Origin: Myxococcales bacterium
GTDB taxonomy: Bacteria > Myxococcota_A > Polyangia > Polyangiales > Ga0077539
Assembly: GCA_016793325.1 (NCBI GenBank)
Contig: JAEUKI010000078.1
Location: forward strand, 1 to 64,000
Reading direction: 5' to 3'
DNA: 64,000 nt
The notes under the pieces are model-generated. The model made no database searches. It saw only the letters and a program-made list of their open reading frames with translations, and was not told the DNA's origin. A program made the position numbers and the translations under genes. Positions 41,837 through 50,553 of the stretch are shown here, piece by piece. Numbering within the stretch: position 1 is the first letter of the stretch; every line of letters starts with the position of its first letter.

Positions 41837-42955
41837 ATGAAGCGCAGCCTCGCAGCGATCGCCGTTGTGCTCGTCGCTTGCCGACGAGATCCGCCGCCGT
41901 CGACAGTCTCCGCGCCTCCCCGCGAAGAGCGCAGCGCCACTGCGGCGGATGCAGCCAGCTCGACAGACGCGACGAGCGCAGACAGCGCCTCGCGAAGCGA
42001 CGTCGTCGCGGCCGCGACAGACGCATCGACGCGCGACGCCAGCGCGACGAGCGCTGTGTATACGCCGTACGCGACGTCGGGCGGCGTCGAGTTCATGTTC
42101 TCTCGCGCCGTGTTCGAAGACGGTCCGACGAGCCCCGGCGCCAACGCAGCGAGAACCTTCGAGACGCCCTCCTCCCGTTCGGGTCGCGCCCCTGCGCCGC
42201 GCGCGGTGTTCGCCGCGCTGCAACGCTCGCTCTGGTCGCAGGCCACGTACGCGATGCAAGGCGCCTTCAACGCCCTCGGCGACGGGCGCTTCGTGTCGGT
42301 CGTTCAACGCGCGGACCGAGGAAACCGAAAGTCGCCTGTGTTGCTCGTCGTGATCGCCAGCGAAAACGCAGGCGAAGCGCAGCTCGAAGGCGTCGCGGAG
42401 GTCCCGACCTACGGCGTGTGGCACGAGTCGAGCGGCAACGGCTGTCTGCTCTCGGTCAACGGCCGCGAGCTCCGAGACCTCGACAACGACGGAGAGCTCG
42501 AGCTGTCGCTCGCGATTCGCTTCTGCTCGCAGCCCTCCTGCCCGATGGGCTTCAACGAGTACGAGTACCTCGCGGTCGTCGACCTCTCGCCCTCGCCCTC
42601 GGTCAGCGTGATGGTGCAGCGATCGATGGTTCCTCAGTCGATGTCGCAAGGGCGCCGGACGCTGCGCTCGCGCTGGCGCGACACCAACGCCGATGGGCAC
42701 GCAGACCTCGTGATCGAAGGAGAAGACTGCGCGTGGATCAGCCCCTCGGAGCCGCAGGCGCAACGCAGCGCCGCGCAGCTCGGCTGCGACACCCTCGGGT
42801 CGCCCCCTGCCCGTGAAGACGACATGTACTCGGACGGACGATGGTGCTGCGTTCGACGCAGCGAAGTCGCGCTCTACAACGCGCAGTCCGACGCGTGGCA
42901 CCCGGCGCGACCCGGCGCGACGCAGTCCGAGCCGAGCCCGTGTGGACCCAACTGA
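41837..42955 (+). CDS. Putative lipoprotein
   Basis: The 372-residue protein has a signal peptide with lipobox at MKRSLAAIAVVLVAC (Cys15), then an Asp/Ala/Ser-rich linker (~25-70: DAASSTDATSADSASRSD). The rest is globular. It has one FG-GAP-like unit ELRDLDNDGELELSLAI and a second RDTNADGHADLVIEG, both matching the D-x-D/N-x-DG calcium-binding loop of VCBS/FG-GAP repeats. It contains several Cys. Family is unrecognised beyond those units. No partner is evident. Confidence 0.78.
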   Translation: MKRSLAAIAVVLVACRRDPPPSTVSAPPREERSATAADAASSTDATSADSASRSDVVAAATDASTRDASATSAVYTPYATSGGVEFMFSRAVFEDGPTSPGANAARTFETPSSRSGRAPAPRAVFAALQRSLWSQATYAMQGAFNALGDGRFVSVVQRADRGNRKSPVLLVVIASENAGEAQLEGVAEVPTYGVWHESSGNGCLLSVNGRELRDLDNDGELELSLAIRFCSQPSCPMGFNEYEYLAVVDLSPSPSVSVMVQRSMVPQSMSQGRRTLRSRWRDTNADGHADLVIEGEDCAWISPSEPQAQRSAAQLGCDTLGSPPAREDDMYSDGRWCCVRRSEVALYNAQSDAWHPARPGATQSEPSPCGPN

Positions 42956-43047
42956 TTTGTAGTTTGTAGATCCGTAAAAATTTCTTCGCCTTCGCAACTT
43001 CGGAGGGGGCTCGATTGACAAGCGCGGCCACGAAGGAGCGCTGGGCG

Positions 43048-44532
43048 ATGAGCGACGACCGGTATGACGTTTGGGGCCGAATTGGCTGCGGTGGAATGAG
43101 CGATGTGTGGCTGGCGAGGCACGTGGGGCTGGGGGTTCCCGTGGTGCTCAAGACCCTTCGGGCCGAGGTCGAAGCGCGAGGACACGACCCGCGCGCGAGG
43201 ATGCTCGCCGAAGCCCGGTTGATGGCGCGCGTGACGAGCCCCCATGTCGTGCGGGCGATCGACACGGGAGAGCTGTTCGGAGTTCCCTTCGTCGCGCAAG
43301 AGTACGTGGACGGCATCGATCTCGCCGAGCTCGACCGCCGTCGCCGCGACGCGCTCGGGGTGGGCTTGCCGTTGTGGTTCGTCTGCGAGGCGATCGATCA
43401 GTGCTGCGACGCGCTCTCGGCCGCGCATCGCGTCGGCGTGATCCACCGCGACGTCAAGCCGTCGAACCTCTTCGCGACGCCCGACGGCATTCGCTTGGGC
43501 GACTTCGGAATCGCGATCGACGCTGACTCCTGCCGCGCCGCAGACGTCTCTGGAACGATCAAGTTCATGGCCCCCGAGCTCTTCACGGGACAGGCTCCGT
43601 CGCGCGCCGCAGACGTGTACTCGCTCGGCGCGACGGCCTTCGATCTTCGCTACGGGAGGGCTCCCTTTCTCGAGTACAGCGAGGTGCGCGACCCGCACGC
43701 GCGTCCGCCGTTTGCGTCGCCGCGCACCGCGAGCGAGAGCTTCTTTCAGCACACGCTCGGGCTCGCGCTCGAGAAGAACCCCGATGTTCGCCTGCCCGAT
43801 CCCAAGTCCCTTCAGCGCGAGATCCGCACGCTGCGTCGGGTGCTCGGTCGCGAAGCGATGTCGCGCCGCGCGGTCGCGACGGGCCCCACTACGTTTCGGC
43901 TCGGCCGCTGCGAAGTGTCGCTCGTCGTCGGAGACATCGCGCAGTGCGAAGCGGACGCGATCGTGAGCTCAGCGAACTACGAGATGAAGATGCGCTCGGG
44001 CGTGGGTGACGCCCTTCGTCGCGCAGGGGGCGACGAGATCGAGACCGCGGCGATGGCCCACGGAGAGCGCGAGCTCGGGACGTGCGTCGTGACGCGCGCG
44101 GGCCGTCTGCGCACGCACCACATCTTGCACGCGGTGAGCGCCTGGAAGGGAACCTCCGTCGTCGGCCGCACCACGCACCGCGCGCTGCTCACCGCAGAAG
44201 AGCTCGGCGCGCGCTCGCTCGCCCTCTGCGCGCTCGGAACAGGCGCCGCCAACGTCACCATGGAGACGTGCGCCAACGCCATGATGAGCACGCTGCGGTT
44301 TCACCTCGCGCTCGGCGGATCGAAGCTCGAGCGCGTGGTCGTGTACCTGCTCGATGAAGACAAGCTCCGGGCGTTTCGCGACGTGGCGCTCGACGCGCTC
44401 GGGGTGCTCGCCGACGCGGGCGCAGACGTCGGCCTCGCGTGCGAGCGCGCCGAGCGTCCGTCGGGCGACGCCGCGACGCACATCAGCGACGACAGCGCCC
44501 TGCGAGAGCGCCTCCGCGGGCGCGTCGCCTGA
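43048..44532 (+). CDS. Ser/Thr protein kinase fused to a macro domain
   Basis: The 494-residue protein starts at ATG 43048 (AAGGAG at 43033-43038, 9-nt spacing). Residues ~7-265 form a Hanks kinase: glycine loop GRIGCGGMSDVWLA, Lys35, the HRDVKPSN loop (Asp135), DFG 152-154 and the MAPEL activation-segment end. Residues ~285-445 form a macro domain: EADAIVSSANYEMKMRSGVGDAL, the ADP-ribose adenine/diphosphate loop (DAIVNAAN-like, Asn310), and ALGTGAANVTME. Catalytic and ligand residues look intact. The fusion couples phosphorylation with ADP-ribose binding or hydrolysis. No TM is evident. Confidence 0.88.
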   Translation: MSDDRYDVWGRIGCGGMSDVWLARHVGLGVPVVLKTLRAEVEARGHDPRARMLAEARLMARVTSPHVVRAIDTGELFGVPFVAQEYVDGIDLAELDRRRRDALGVGLPLWFVCEAIDQCCDALSAAHRVGVIHRDVKPSNLFATPDGIRLGDFGIAIDADSCRAADVSGTIKFMAPELFTGQAPSRAADVYSLGATAFDLRYGRAPFLEYSEVRDPHARPPFASPRTASESFFQHTLGLALEKNPDVRLPDPKSLQREIRTLRRVLGREAMSRRAVATGPTTFRLGRCEVSLVVGDIAQCEADAIVSSANYEMKMRSGVGDALRRAGGDEIETAAMAHGERELGTCVVTRAGRLRTHHILHAVSAWKGTSVVGRTTHRALLTAEELGARSLALCALGTGAANVTMETCANAMMSTLRFHLALGGSKLERVVVYLLDEDKLRAFRDVALDALGVLADAGADVGLACERAERPSGDAATHISDDSALRERLRGRVA

Positions 44533-44617
44533 CGAAGAACCACCGGTCGATCGCGGCGATCGAAAAAATCTTCGCGCCCAAGGAACCTACGCCCCAACGG
44601 TGTTGTCGGTCGCCCGC

Positions 44618-45001
44618 ATGAAGCCCTCCGTGTTGGTCGGAGCGGCGATCGCGGGCTTTCTCCTCGCGAACGTCGCTCCCGGATCGTCGAGCCACGCCCA
44701 GAGCCGCCGCCCGAGCGCGCGTCGCGAGACCCCGCGCAACTGCGTGAGCTTCGCGCAGCAACGAGCGGGAGACGGGCGTTCGATCACGATGTCGATCGAC
44801 AATCGCTGCGCGTTCGAAGTCGAGAGCACCGTCTCTTGGCGACTCGTGTGTGGCGAGACAGACCTCGGAACGCCGGTCGAACGCACCGAGCGCCTCACCG
44901 CGGGACAGCGCCGCGTGATCGTCGCCAACGTCGACGCGTGCGGCGCGGGCTCGTACAGCATCGAAGGCATGCGCTGGTCCTGGCGCAACCCGAGCCAGTG
45001 A
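44618..45001 (+). CDS. Small exported protein, Cys-containing
   Basis: The 127-residue protein has a signal peptide (MKPSVLVGAAIAGFLLANVA, cleavage likely near HAQS) and a small beta-rich mature domain with four Cys (NCVS, RCAF, VCGE, ACGA) that may form disulfides. Family is unrecognised. The segment before the signal peptide in the longer frame (from 44354) overlaps the kinase-macro gene and is not real. Its function is unknown. Confidence 0.7.
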   Translation: MKPSVLVGAAIAGFLLANVAPGSSSHAQSRRPSARRETPRNCVSFAQQRAGDGRSITMSIDNRCAFEVESTVSWRLVCGETDLGTPVERTERLTAGQRRVIVANVDACGAGSYSIEGMRWSWRNPSQ

Positions 45002-45040
45002 GCTCCTCCTCCAGCGCTGCTGCGTGCGACCCTACGCGAG

Positions 45041-45394
45041 ATGGAGCTCGACCCAGAGATCGACGCGACGATCGAGGCAGTCATCGCGCAGCACGAAGCG
45101 AATGGCACCGTTGACGAGGCGCTCGTCCGCGCGTTGGCGACCGATTTGCGACGGCGGGCCGCAGTGATTCGTCAGTTCAAGCTGAAGGTGGCCGCGCGCA
45201 TTCGCGAAGCCAAAGACGCCGCGGCGCACGAAGCGCCAAACGCTGAAGCACTCGCGAGACGCGCCGAGCTCGGGAAGGTGGCGCTGCGCGTATTTCACGA
45301 GCGCATCGAAGCAACGATCGACGCGATCGGAAGGCCGATGCCGTGCCTCAAGCTCCGCGCGAGGCCGAAGCCTGACGACGAAGACGATGAGTGA
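45041..45394 (+). CDS. Small hypothetical cytoplasmic protein
   Basis: The 117-residue product is highly charged and helical, with helices at ~5-60 and ~70-100 (e.g. ARRAELGKVALRVFHERIEATI). It ends in an acidic tail (DDEDDE). No family is recognised and no signal or TM is present. ATG at 45041 lies 39 nt after the exported protein gene. Conservation is unknown. Confidence 0.6.
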   Translation: MELDPEIDATIEAVIAQHEANGTVDEALVRALATDLRRRAAVIRQFKLKVAARIREAKDAAAHEAPNAEALARRAELGKVALRVFHERIEATIDAIGRPMPCLKLRARPKPDDEDDE

Positions 45395-45439
45395 ACGCGC
45401 CCTTCCCCGAAGCGCGTCGCATTCCCCACCCGAGGAGCG

Positions 45440-45715
45440 TCACTCCGCGGCGGCAGCGGCCGGCGCGGGGACGACGGTGACCTTCTTGCGGTCCCGTCCG
45501 TAGCGCTGGAACTTCACGGTGCCTTCGACGAGCGCGAAGAGCGTGAAATCCCTGCCCGTTCCGACGTTGTCGCCCGCGTGGACGTTGCTGCCCACCTGGC
45601 GAACGATGATCCCGCCCGGCAGGACGTGCTCGCCATCGAAGCGCTTCACGCCGCGGTACTGCGGGTTCGAATCACGACCGTTGCGGGAGGATCCCTGTCC
45701 TTTTTTGTGTGCCAT
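45440..45715 (-). CDS. rpmA: 50S ribosomal protein L27
   Basis: The 91-residue protein begins MAHKKGQGSSRNGRDSNPQY, the L27 N-terminus that reaches the peptidyl-transferase centre, and contains GGIIVRQVGSNVHAGDNVG. It lacks the N-terminal cleavable extension of Firmicutes L27. It lies 6 nt downstream of rplU on the same strand, the universal order. A short Ala-rich tail ends the protein. Confidence 0.97.
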   Translation of the reverse strand: MAHKKGQGSSRNGRDSNPQYRGVKRFDGEHVLPGGIIVRQVGSNVHAGDNVGTGRDFTLFALVEGTVKFQRYGRDRKKVTVVPAPAAAAAE

Positions 45716-45721
45716 GGCGAA

Positions 45722-46030
45722 TCAACCCTCGATGCCAGTGATCTTGATCTCGGTGAACGGCTGGCGGTGGCCGTACTTGCGGCGGTAGTTCTTTCGGCGG
45801 CGGAGCTTGAAGACGATGATCTTCTTCGCGCGGTCCTGCACGACGATCTCGGCGTTGACCTTGGCGCCCGAAACGTACGGCTGGCCGACCTTCACGGCGT
45901 CGCCGCCGATCAGGAGGACCTTGTCGAACGAAACCTTCGCGCCCTTGTCACCCGCGATCTTCTCGATGCGGAGGTGCTCGCCGGGAGCGACCTTGTATTG
46001 CTTTCCACCCGTGTGAATCACGGCATACAT
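45722..46030 (-). CDS. rplU: 50S ribosomal protein L21
   Basis: The 102-residue protein begins MYAVIHTGGKQYKVAPGEHLRI and contains IVFKLRRRKNYRRKYGHRQPFTEIKI, both diagnostic of L21. It binds 23S rRNA. It is followed by rpmA in the usual two-gene operon. obg/cgtA, often third, is not present here. The 125-nt region upstream (46031-46155) probably holds the promoter and leader. Confidence 0.97.
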   Translation of the reverse strand: MYAVIHTGGKQYKVAPGEHLRIEKIAGDKGAKVSFDKVLLIGGDAVKVGQPYVSGAKVNAEIVVQDRAKKIIVFKLRRRKNYRRKYGHRQPFTEIKITGIEG

Positions 46031-46155
46031 CGCGATAGACCTCTTTCCATGTCATCCCGACGAGCGCGTCCAGCGTCGCCGGCGGAAGGGCGGCGGGTGT
46101 AGACGACAGAACGGCGGACGTCAAGCGCCGACCGCCACTGCCCGCGCGACTCGGA

Positions 46156-47637
46156 TCAGTCCGTCCGCGCGCGGCGACGGACCGCGCGGCGACGCCCGAG
46201 GGCCACCACCGCCATCGCGATCACCGCGAGCGTCGTTCCACCGCGAGAATGGCTGCTCGAACGCGCGGGGACGACGCAGCCGCAGCCGCCCATCGTCACG
46301 CCGCCGCCGCCGGGCGGCGTCATTCCCGGCGGGCGTCGCCCGGAGTCCGTCGAGGGATCGAGCCCCGAGTCCCACTCGGGCACATCGTCGACGGGCTCGA
46401 ACACGTCGAGCTCGGGCGACACGACGTCCTCTTCGACGCCCGTGTCCTGCTCGACGCCCGTGTCCCTCACGCCCGAATCCACAGGAACAGGGACGCCCGA
46501 GTCCACCACCCCAGCGCTCGCCGCGCGCACCCGCACTTGCACGACGTTGTCCGCGGGCCCGCCCTGCCCCGTGTCGCTGAACCACGCGACGCCTTCGCGG
46601 ACGATCCCGAAGTACTCGCTGTACTCAGCGCCCACGGTGTTCGGCGCGCGGAGCGAGAAGTTGAAGCGGCCCGTCGCGCCCGGCGCCACGACGCGATCGA
46701 TGGTGGCCGCGCGCGCTCCGCTGGTCCAATCGCTGCCTCGCGCGGGCGACGTTCGGTCGCGCGGCTGCGTCGTACCCATGAACACCTCGCCCGGACGCCA
46801 CGTCTCGGTGCCCGTGTTGCGAAACTCGAAGTATCCGCGCTGCTCGGAGCCCGCAGGGAGGTTCAACGTCGTCGACGCATAGGGAAAGCTCTGCATCACG
46901 AACATCGCCCCGAAGCGCGGCCCCATCGGCATCGGCATCGAGCCCGTGAGCGACTCGTACGCGCGGATCAGGGACATGTACGTCGGCGCATAGACGCTGC
47001 CGAAGCCCGAAACCGTCTTGCGAATGTTGAAGTGCAAGTGAACCGTCGTCGGCGTCCCGCCGAACGCGTTGGACACGCGACCGATCACTTGCCCTCGCGT
47101 CACGCGCTGCCCGACGGACACCGAGACGCTCCCCATGTGCAGGTAGTCGTACCGCGTCCCGTCCGCCGCAGTGAGATACACCGAGTACGTCCCGATGTTG
47201 GTGATCGTCCCGTCGGTGACCGCCACACAATTGTGAACGTTGTTCATACAATTGGAGGCGCGGATGTCCTGGCCTTGGTGGCCGGTTCCCGAGGGGCACA
47301 TGGGCATATCCCACGAGCGCGTCTCGCAGTAGTTGTCGCGCCACGGGTAGCTGAAGTTACGCGTGTCGCACTGCGAGCCCGCGGGGCCGCTGCCGCCGCC
47401 GACGCCCCACACTTGCGAGTTCAAGTACGCGGGCGCGTTTTGAATCGGAAAGCGGATCCCCGGCGCGTACACCGTGTTGTCCACGCGACCGCGGCCGCTG
47501 CCCGAGACGAGCTCGCCGGGCGGGCGATAGGTGAACTGCGCGCGCGCGTCGTTTGCAAAAGCGCTGGCGCCGAGCGCGACAGCGATCGCGACGACCGCGC
47601 GCGCGAGCGCCGCGCCGCACACTGAATGGCGGTTCAT
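46156..47637 (-). CDS. Exported M23-type peptidase with NBR1-like domain and MYXO-CTERM-like tail
   Basis: The 493-residue protein has a Sec signal (MNRHSVCGAALARAVVAIAV, ~1-34). Residues ~120-235 are an M23/LytM-like domain: GHQGQDI, DYLHMGSVSVSVGQ and TVHLHFNIRK (H-x-H) supply metal ligands. Residues ~270-385 read like an NBR1-type Ig-like domain (EFRNTGTETWRPGEVFM). A DSGVPVPVDSGVRDTG-type linker leads to GGCGCVVPARSSSH, one TM and an Arg tail, the pattern of a MYXO-CTERM sorting signal. It is probably surface-anchored and may act on peptidoglycan. Its start codon overlaps the upstream lipoprotein stop by 4 nt (ATGA). Confidence 0.83.
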   Translation of the reverse strand: MNRHSVCGAALARAVVAIAVALGASAFANDARAQFTYRPPGELVSGSGRGRVDNTVYAPGIRFPIQNAPAYLNSQVWGVGGGSGPAGSQCDTRNFSYPWRDNYCETRSWDMPMCPSGTGHQGQDIRASNCMNNVHNCVAVTDGTITNIGTYSVYLTAADGTRYDYLHMGSVSVSVGQRVTRGQVIGRVSNAFGGTPTTVHLHFNIRKTVSGFGSVYAPTYMSLIRAYESLTGSMPMPMGPRFGAMFVMQSFPYASTTLNLPAGSEQRGYFEFRNTGTETWRPGEVFMGTTQPRDRTSPARGSDWTSGARAATIDRVVAPGATGRFNFSLRAPNTVGAEYSEYFGIVREGVAWFSDTGQGGPADNVVQVRVRAASAGVVDSGVPVPVDSGVRDTGVEQDTGVEEDVVSPELDVFEPVDDVPEWDSGLDPSTDSGRRPPGMTPPGGGGVTMGGCGCVVPARSSSHSRGGTTLAVIAMAVVALGRRRAVRRRARTD

Positions 47638-48284
47638 CGCGCACCTCCTTGCGTCAGCGCGCTCGGATCTGTGGCCGGAGCCGTGCTCGCGGGCTCCGCG
47701 TCGCTCGCGCGAACGAGCGACTCTGCGAGGCCCATCACGAACGTCCGATGCGTGCACGCCTCGTCCTCGAAGGGACGGCCGCACTCGACCTCGAGCGCGT
47801 ACGTCGCGCCCCGCTCGCTCCACGTCACGCTGCGGACCCCCTCGTTGTAGAGGAACATCGCCGGCGCTCCGCGGACGCGCTCGGAGTGCCCTTCGGGCGC
47901 CGCGCCGCTCGGCGAAGGCTCCTCGCGAACGACGTGAAGCGAGAGCGTCCGCTCGCCGACGCGCGCGGAGATCGCGTACCACGAGGGCCCCGCGGTGACC
48001 GTGCTCGCGCTCGCCGCGGCGGCGTCGCCGAAGAGCAACACAGGCACCGGCGATCGCGTCACGGCCGCGCGAGACTCGGCGCTGAGCGCCGCGAGCGCTC
48101 CACGCGCGATCGAGCGAACGCCGTCCGCAGCGAGCGTCCCTTGTTCGCGCTGCGCGTTCGCCTGCGTCGCGACGGGCTCGGATGGACGCGAACAGCCCGC
48201 GGCAAACGCAGCGGACGAGAGCAGCGCGCAGAGCAGAGCGGCTCTCGAATGGAGGCAGTGCTCGAGACGATGGACGGCATACAC
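47634..48284 (-). CDS. Putative lipoprotein coupled to the M23 peptidase
   Basis: The 216-residue protein has a signal peptide and lipobox FAAGC (Cys ~31). The mature part has four repeats of beta-type pattern with two Cys (VECGRP and DEACTH). No named family. Its stop overlaps the start of the M23 peptidase by ATGA, so the two are translationally coupled and probably act together, perhaps as a regulator or substrate presenter. Confidence 0.72.
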   Translation of the reverse strand: MYAVHRLEHCLHSRAALLCALLSSAAFAAGCSRPSEPVATQANAQREQGTLAADGVRSIARGALAALSAESRAAVTRSPVPVLLFGDAAAASASTVTAGPSWYAISARVGERTLSLHVVREEPSPSGAAPEGHSERVRGAPAMFLYNEGVRSVTWSERGATYALEVECGRPFEDEACTHRTFVMGLAESLVRASDAEPASTAPATDPSALTQGGAR

Positions 48285-48408
48285 GACGGCGATCCTCCTG
48301 CGAGGCGGTGAACGAACGCGTCATCGTACACAGAGCGTCTGCGCGCGGTCCACACAGAGACAGCGCGTTCGCAGCGGCGAATCCCGCGTCGGCTCGCGCG
48401 CCACGGAC

Positions 48409-49518
48409 CTACAGCACGTCTTTTTTGCCGCGCTGAGCCAAGACATCGACCGCGCGTTTGACGTCCTGCGCGCGCGAGCGAGGGGCCACGAGCAGCGCGT
48501 CGGGCGTGTCGACGATCACGAGATCGTCCACTCCGATGACGGCGACGATCTTCCCTTTGGGCGCTGAAATCACGGTTCCGCTCGCGTCTTCGAGGACGAC
48601 GAGCGTCGGGTCTTCGGCGCGCACGACGTTGTTGTTCGCGTCTTTGTCGCCGAGCTCCCAGCTCGCTTGCCAGCTCCCGACGTCGCTCCAGCCGCAGTCG
48701 GTCGGGACGACGTCGACGCGCGCGACCTTCTCCATCACGCCGTAGTCGATCGACACGCTGGGAAACCCCTGAAACACGCGCTCGATCGCGTCCTCTTCGC
48801 GCGCGCCGTCGCGCACGTCCGCGTCGACCTCGTTCATGCCCGCCCACACTTGCGGCAGGTGCTCGCGCACCGCGGCGTCCATCACCGAGGCGCGAAAGAC
48901 GAAGATCCCGGCGTTCCACAAGTGGCGACCGTCTCGGAGGTATTGCTGGGCGCGCGCGAGGTCGGGCTTCTCGACGAACGCGACCACCTCGAAGACACCC
49001 GCGTGCTCCGTGGGCTTGCCCACGTGTAGATAGCCGTAGCCCGTCTCGGGTCGCGTGGGACGAATCCCGAGCGTCACGATCGCGCCCCTGTTGGCCGCGT
49101 CGATCGCTCGCGCGAGCGCCTCGCGAAACGCCTCTTCGTCTTCGATGTACGCGTCCGCCGGGAGCACCACCACGATGGCGTCAGGGTCCTCGCGCAGCGC
49201 GGCGCGCGTCGCCCACGCCACAGCGGGCGCGGTGTTCTTCGCGACGGGCTCCGCGAGGACCTTGGCGGCGACCGAGCTCGGGACCATCGAGCGCGTGGCC
49301 TCGGCGAGCGCGCGGCCCGTGACCACCATCGTGCGCTCGGGCGGGGCGAGCGGCGCGACGCGCGCGAGCGTCGCGGCGATCAAGGGCGTGTGGGGGTCTT
49401 TTCCGAGCGGGAGAAACTGCTTGGGCCACCCCTTGCGAGACGCCGGCCAGAAGCGAGTTCCAGAGCCTCCAGCGAGGACCGAGATGAAAACGTGTGCGCG
49501 ATGCATGCTGCCTCTCAT
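48409..49518 (-). CDS. manC: Mannose-1-phosphate guanylyltransferase
   Basis: The 369-residue enzyme makes GDP-mannose from mannose-1-P and GTP for polysaccharides and glycans. It has the nucleotide-binding ISVLAGGSGTRFWPASRKGWPKQF motif (pyrophosphorylase signature), VVVLPADAYIEDE, VAFVEKPDLARAQ (the catalytic-Lys EKP motif), WNAGIFVFRASV, and a C-terminal single-stranded beta-helix-like end (VDDLVIVDTPDALLV). It lacks the phosphomannose isomerase domain of long ManC. The ATG ending at 49518 overlaps the uppP stop by ATGA; an ATG at 49506 is the alternative. Confidence 0.92.
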   Translation of the reverse strand: MRGSMHRAHVFISVLAGGSGTRFWPASRKGWPKQFLPLGKDPHTPLIAATLARVAPLAPPERTMVVTGRALAEATRSMVPSSVAAKVLAEPVAKNTAPAVAWATRAALREDPDAIVVVLPADAYIEDEEAFREALARAIDAANRGAIVTLGIRPTRPETGYGYLHVGKPTEHAGVFEVVAFVEKPDLARAQQYLRDGRHLWNAGIFVFRASVMDAAVREHLPQVWAGMNEVDADVRDGAREEDAIERVFQGFPSVSIDYGVMEKVARVDVVPTDCGWSDVGSWQASWELGDKDANNNVVRAEDPTLVVLEDASGTVISAPKGKIVAVIGVDDLVIVDTPDALLVAPRSRAQDVKRAVDVLAQRGKKDVL

Positions 49519-50318
49519 CCGAGAACGTACGTGAGAACCGCGAGGGGAATCACATAGAGCGCGAAGGCCCAGAGCTTTCCGCGCGAGACGACGCCGCGCA
49601 GCGCGTAGAGCGCGCCGAGGCCCACGAAGAACGCGACGACCGCGCCGACGACGCCCGCGGCTCCGCCAGCGCGCGCGAGGGCCCCGGGGTCCTTGAGCTC
49701 GAGCAACAACGCGCCGCCCACCGCGGGGAGCGAGACGAGAAACGAAAACCGAAACGCGTCCTTCGGCGGCGCCCCCAACAGCAGCGCCGTCGTGATCGTG
49801 CACGCCGAGCGAGAGAGCCCCGGGAGCACCGCGGCGCCTTGCGCGAGCCCGAGCAAGAACGCGCGCGCGGGCGTCCAGCGAAAATCCTCGCGTTCTTTAC
49901 CGAGGCGCGACGCGAGCAACACGAGCCCCGTCCCGAGAAAGCACACCGCCACGATCCACGTGACGTTGCTCCACGCCTCGACGCGCTTCTTCAGGAGCAG
50001 CCCGATCACCGCCGTGGGGACGCTCGCTACGACCACGCCGAGCCCCTCCATCGCCACGGGGTCGGTCTTCAACCGCGAGGGGGTCTTCACCACCGCCGCG
50101 AGCTCCTTGAAGAGAGCGAGCACTTCTTTGCGAAAGACCAGCAGCGTCGCGACGAGCGTCCCTGCGTGCAAGAGCACGGTCATTTCGAGATTTCCGCCGG
50201 TCCGCAAGAGCCTCTGCCCGAGCGCGAGGTGCCCGTCGCTCGAGATCGGAAGAAACTCCGTGAGCCCTTGGACCACACCCAAGATCGAGGTCTCGAGCAC
50301 GCCAGCGTTCGTCGTCAT
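49515..50318 (-). CDS. uppP: Undecaprenyl-diphosphatase UppP (BacA)
   Basis: UppP recycles undecaprenyl pyrophosphate to the monophosphate carrier for peptidoglycan and polysaccharide synthesis. The 267-residue polytopic protein contains the BacA motifs QGLTEFLPISSDGHLALG (residues ~14-31) and LPGLSRSACTITTALLLG (~160-177), with the (E/Q)-rich and PGxSRS elements conserved. Its stop overlaps the manC start (ATGA), linking lipid-carrier recycling to GDP-mannose supply. The ATG ending at 50318 is preferred over GTG at 50339. Overexpression gives bacitracin resistance in other bacteria (known for the family). Confidence 0.95.
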   Translation of the reverse strand: MTTNAGVLETSILGVVQGLTEFLPISSDGHLALGQRLLRTGGNLEMTVLLHAGTLVATLLVFRKEVLALFKELAAVVKTPSRLKTDPVAMEGLGVVVASVPTAVIGLLLKKRVEAWSNVTWIVAVCFLGTGLVLLASRLGKEREDFRWTPARAFLLGLAQGAAVLPGLSRSACTITTALLLGAPPKDAFRFSFLVSLPAVGGALLLELKDPGALARAGGAAGVVGAVVAFFVGLGALYALRGVVSRGKLWAFALYVIPLAVLTYVLG

Positions 50319-50553
50319 CGCCGCGGCTGTGTACACCACAACGCACTCGGCGTGAGCCCCTCGATGCGCACGCTCCGCTGCACAAGCGCCGCCGTCGAGC
50401 CTCGAAGGGCCTCGCGGTTCGCGCGCGAGGTGCGAAGCCGCGTACGCAGCGCGCGCACGAGTTGCACGCGCAACGCCTGGATTTTCGCTGATAAAATCGT
50501 GCTCGACGCCCTCGCGAACCGTCGCGTGTGCGTGCTACCACCGCGGGGCCGAC

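Noticed and set aside
45650..45680. tRNA T-loop-like sequence
   Set aside because: The GGTTCGAATC-like stretch lies inside rpmA in a coding frame, and no cloverleaf can be formed around it.
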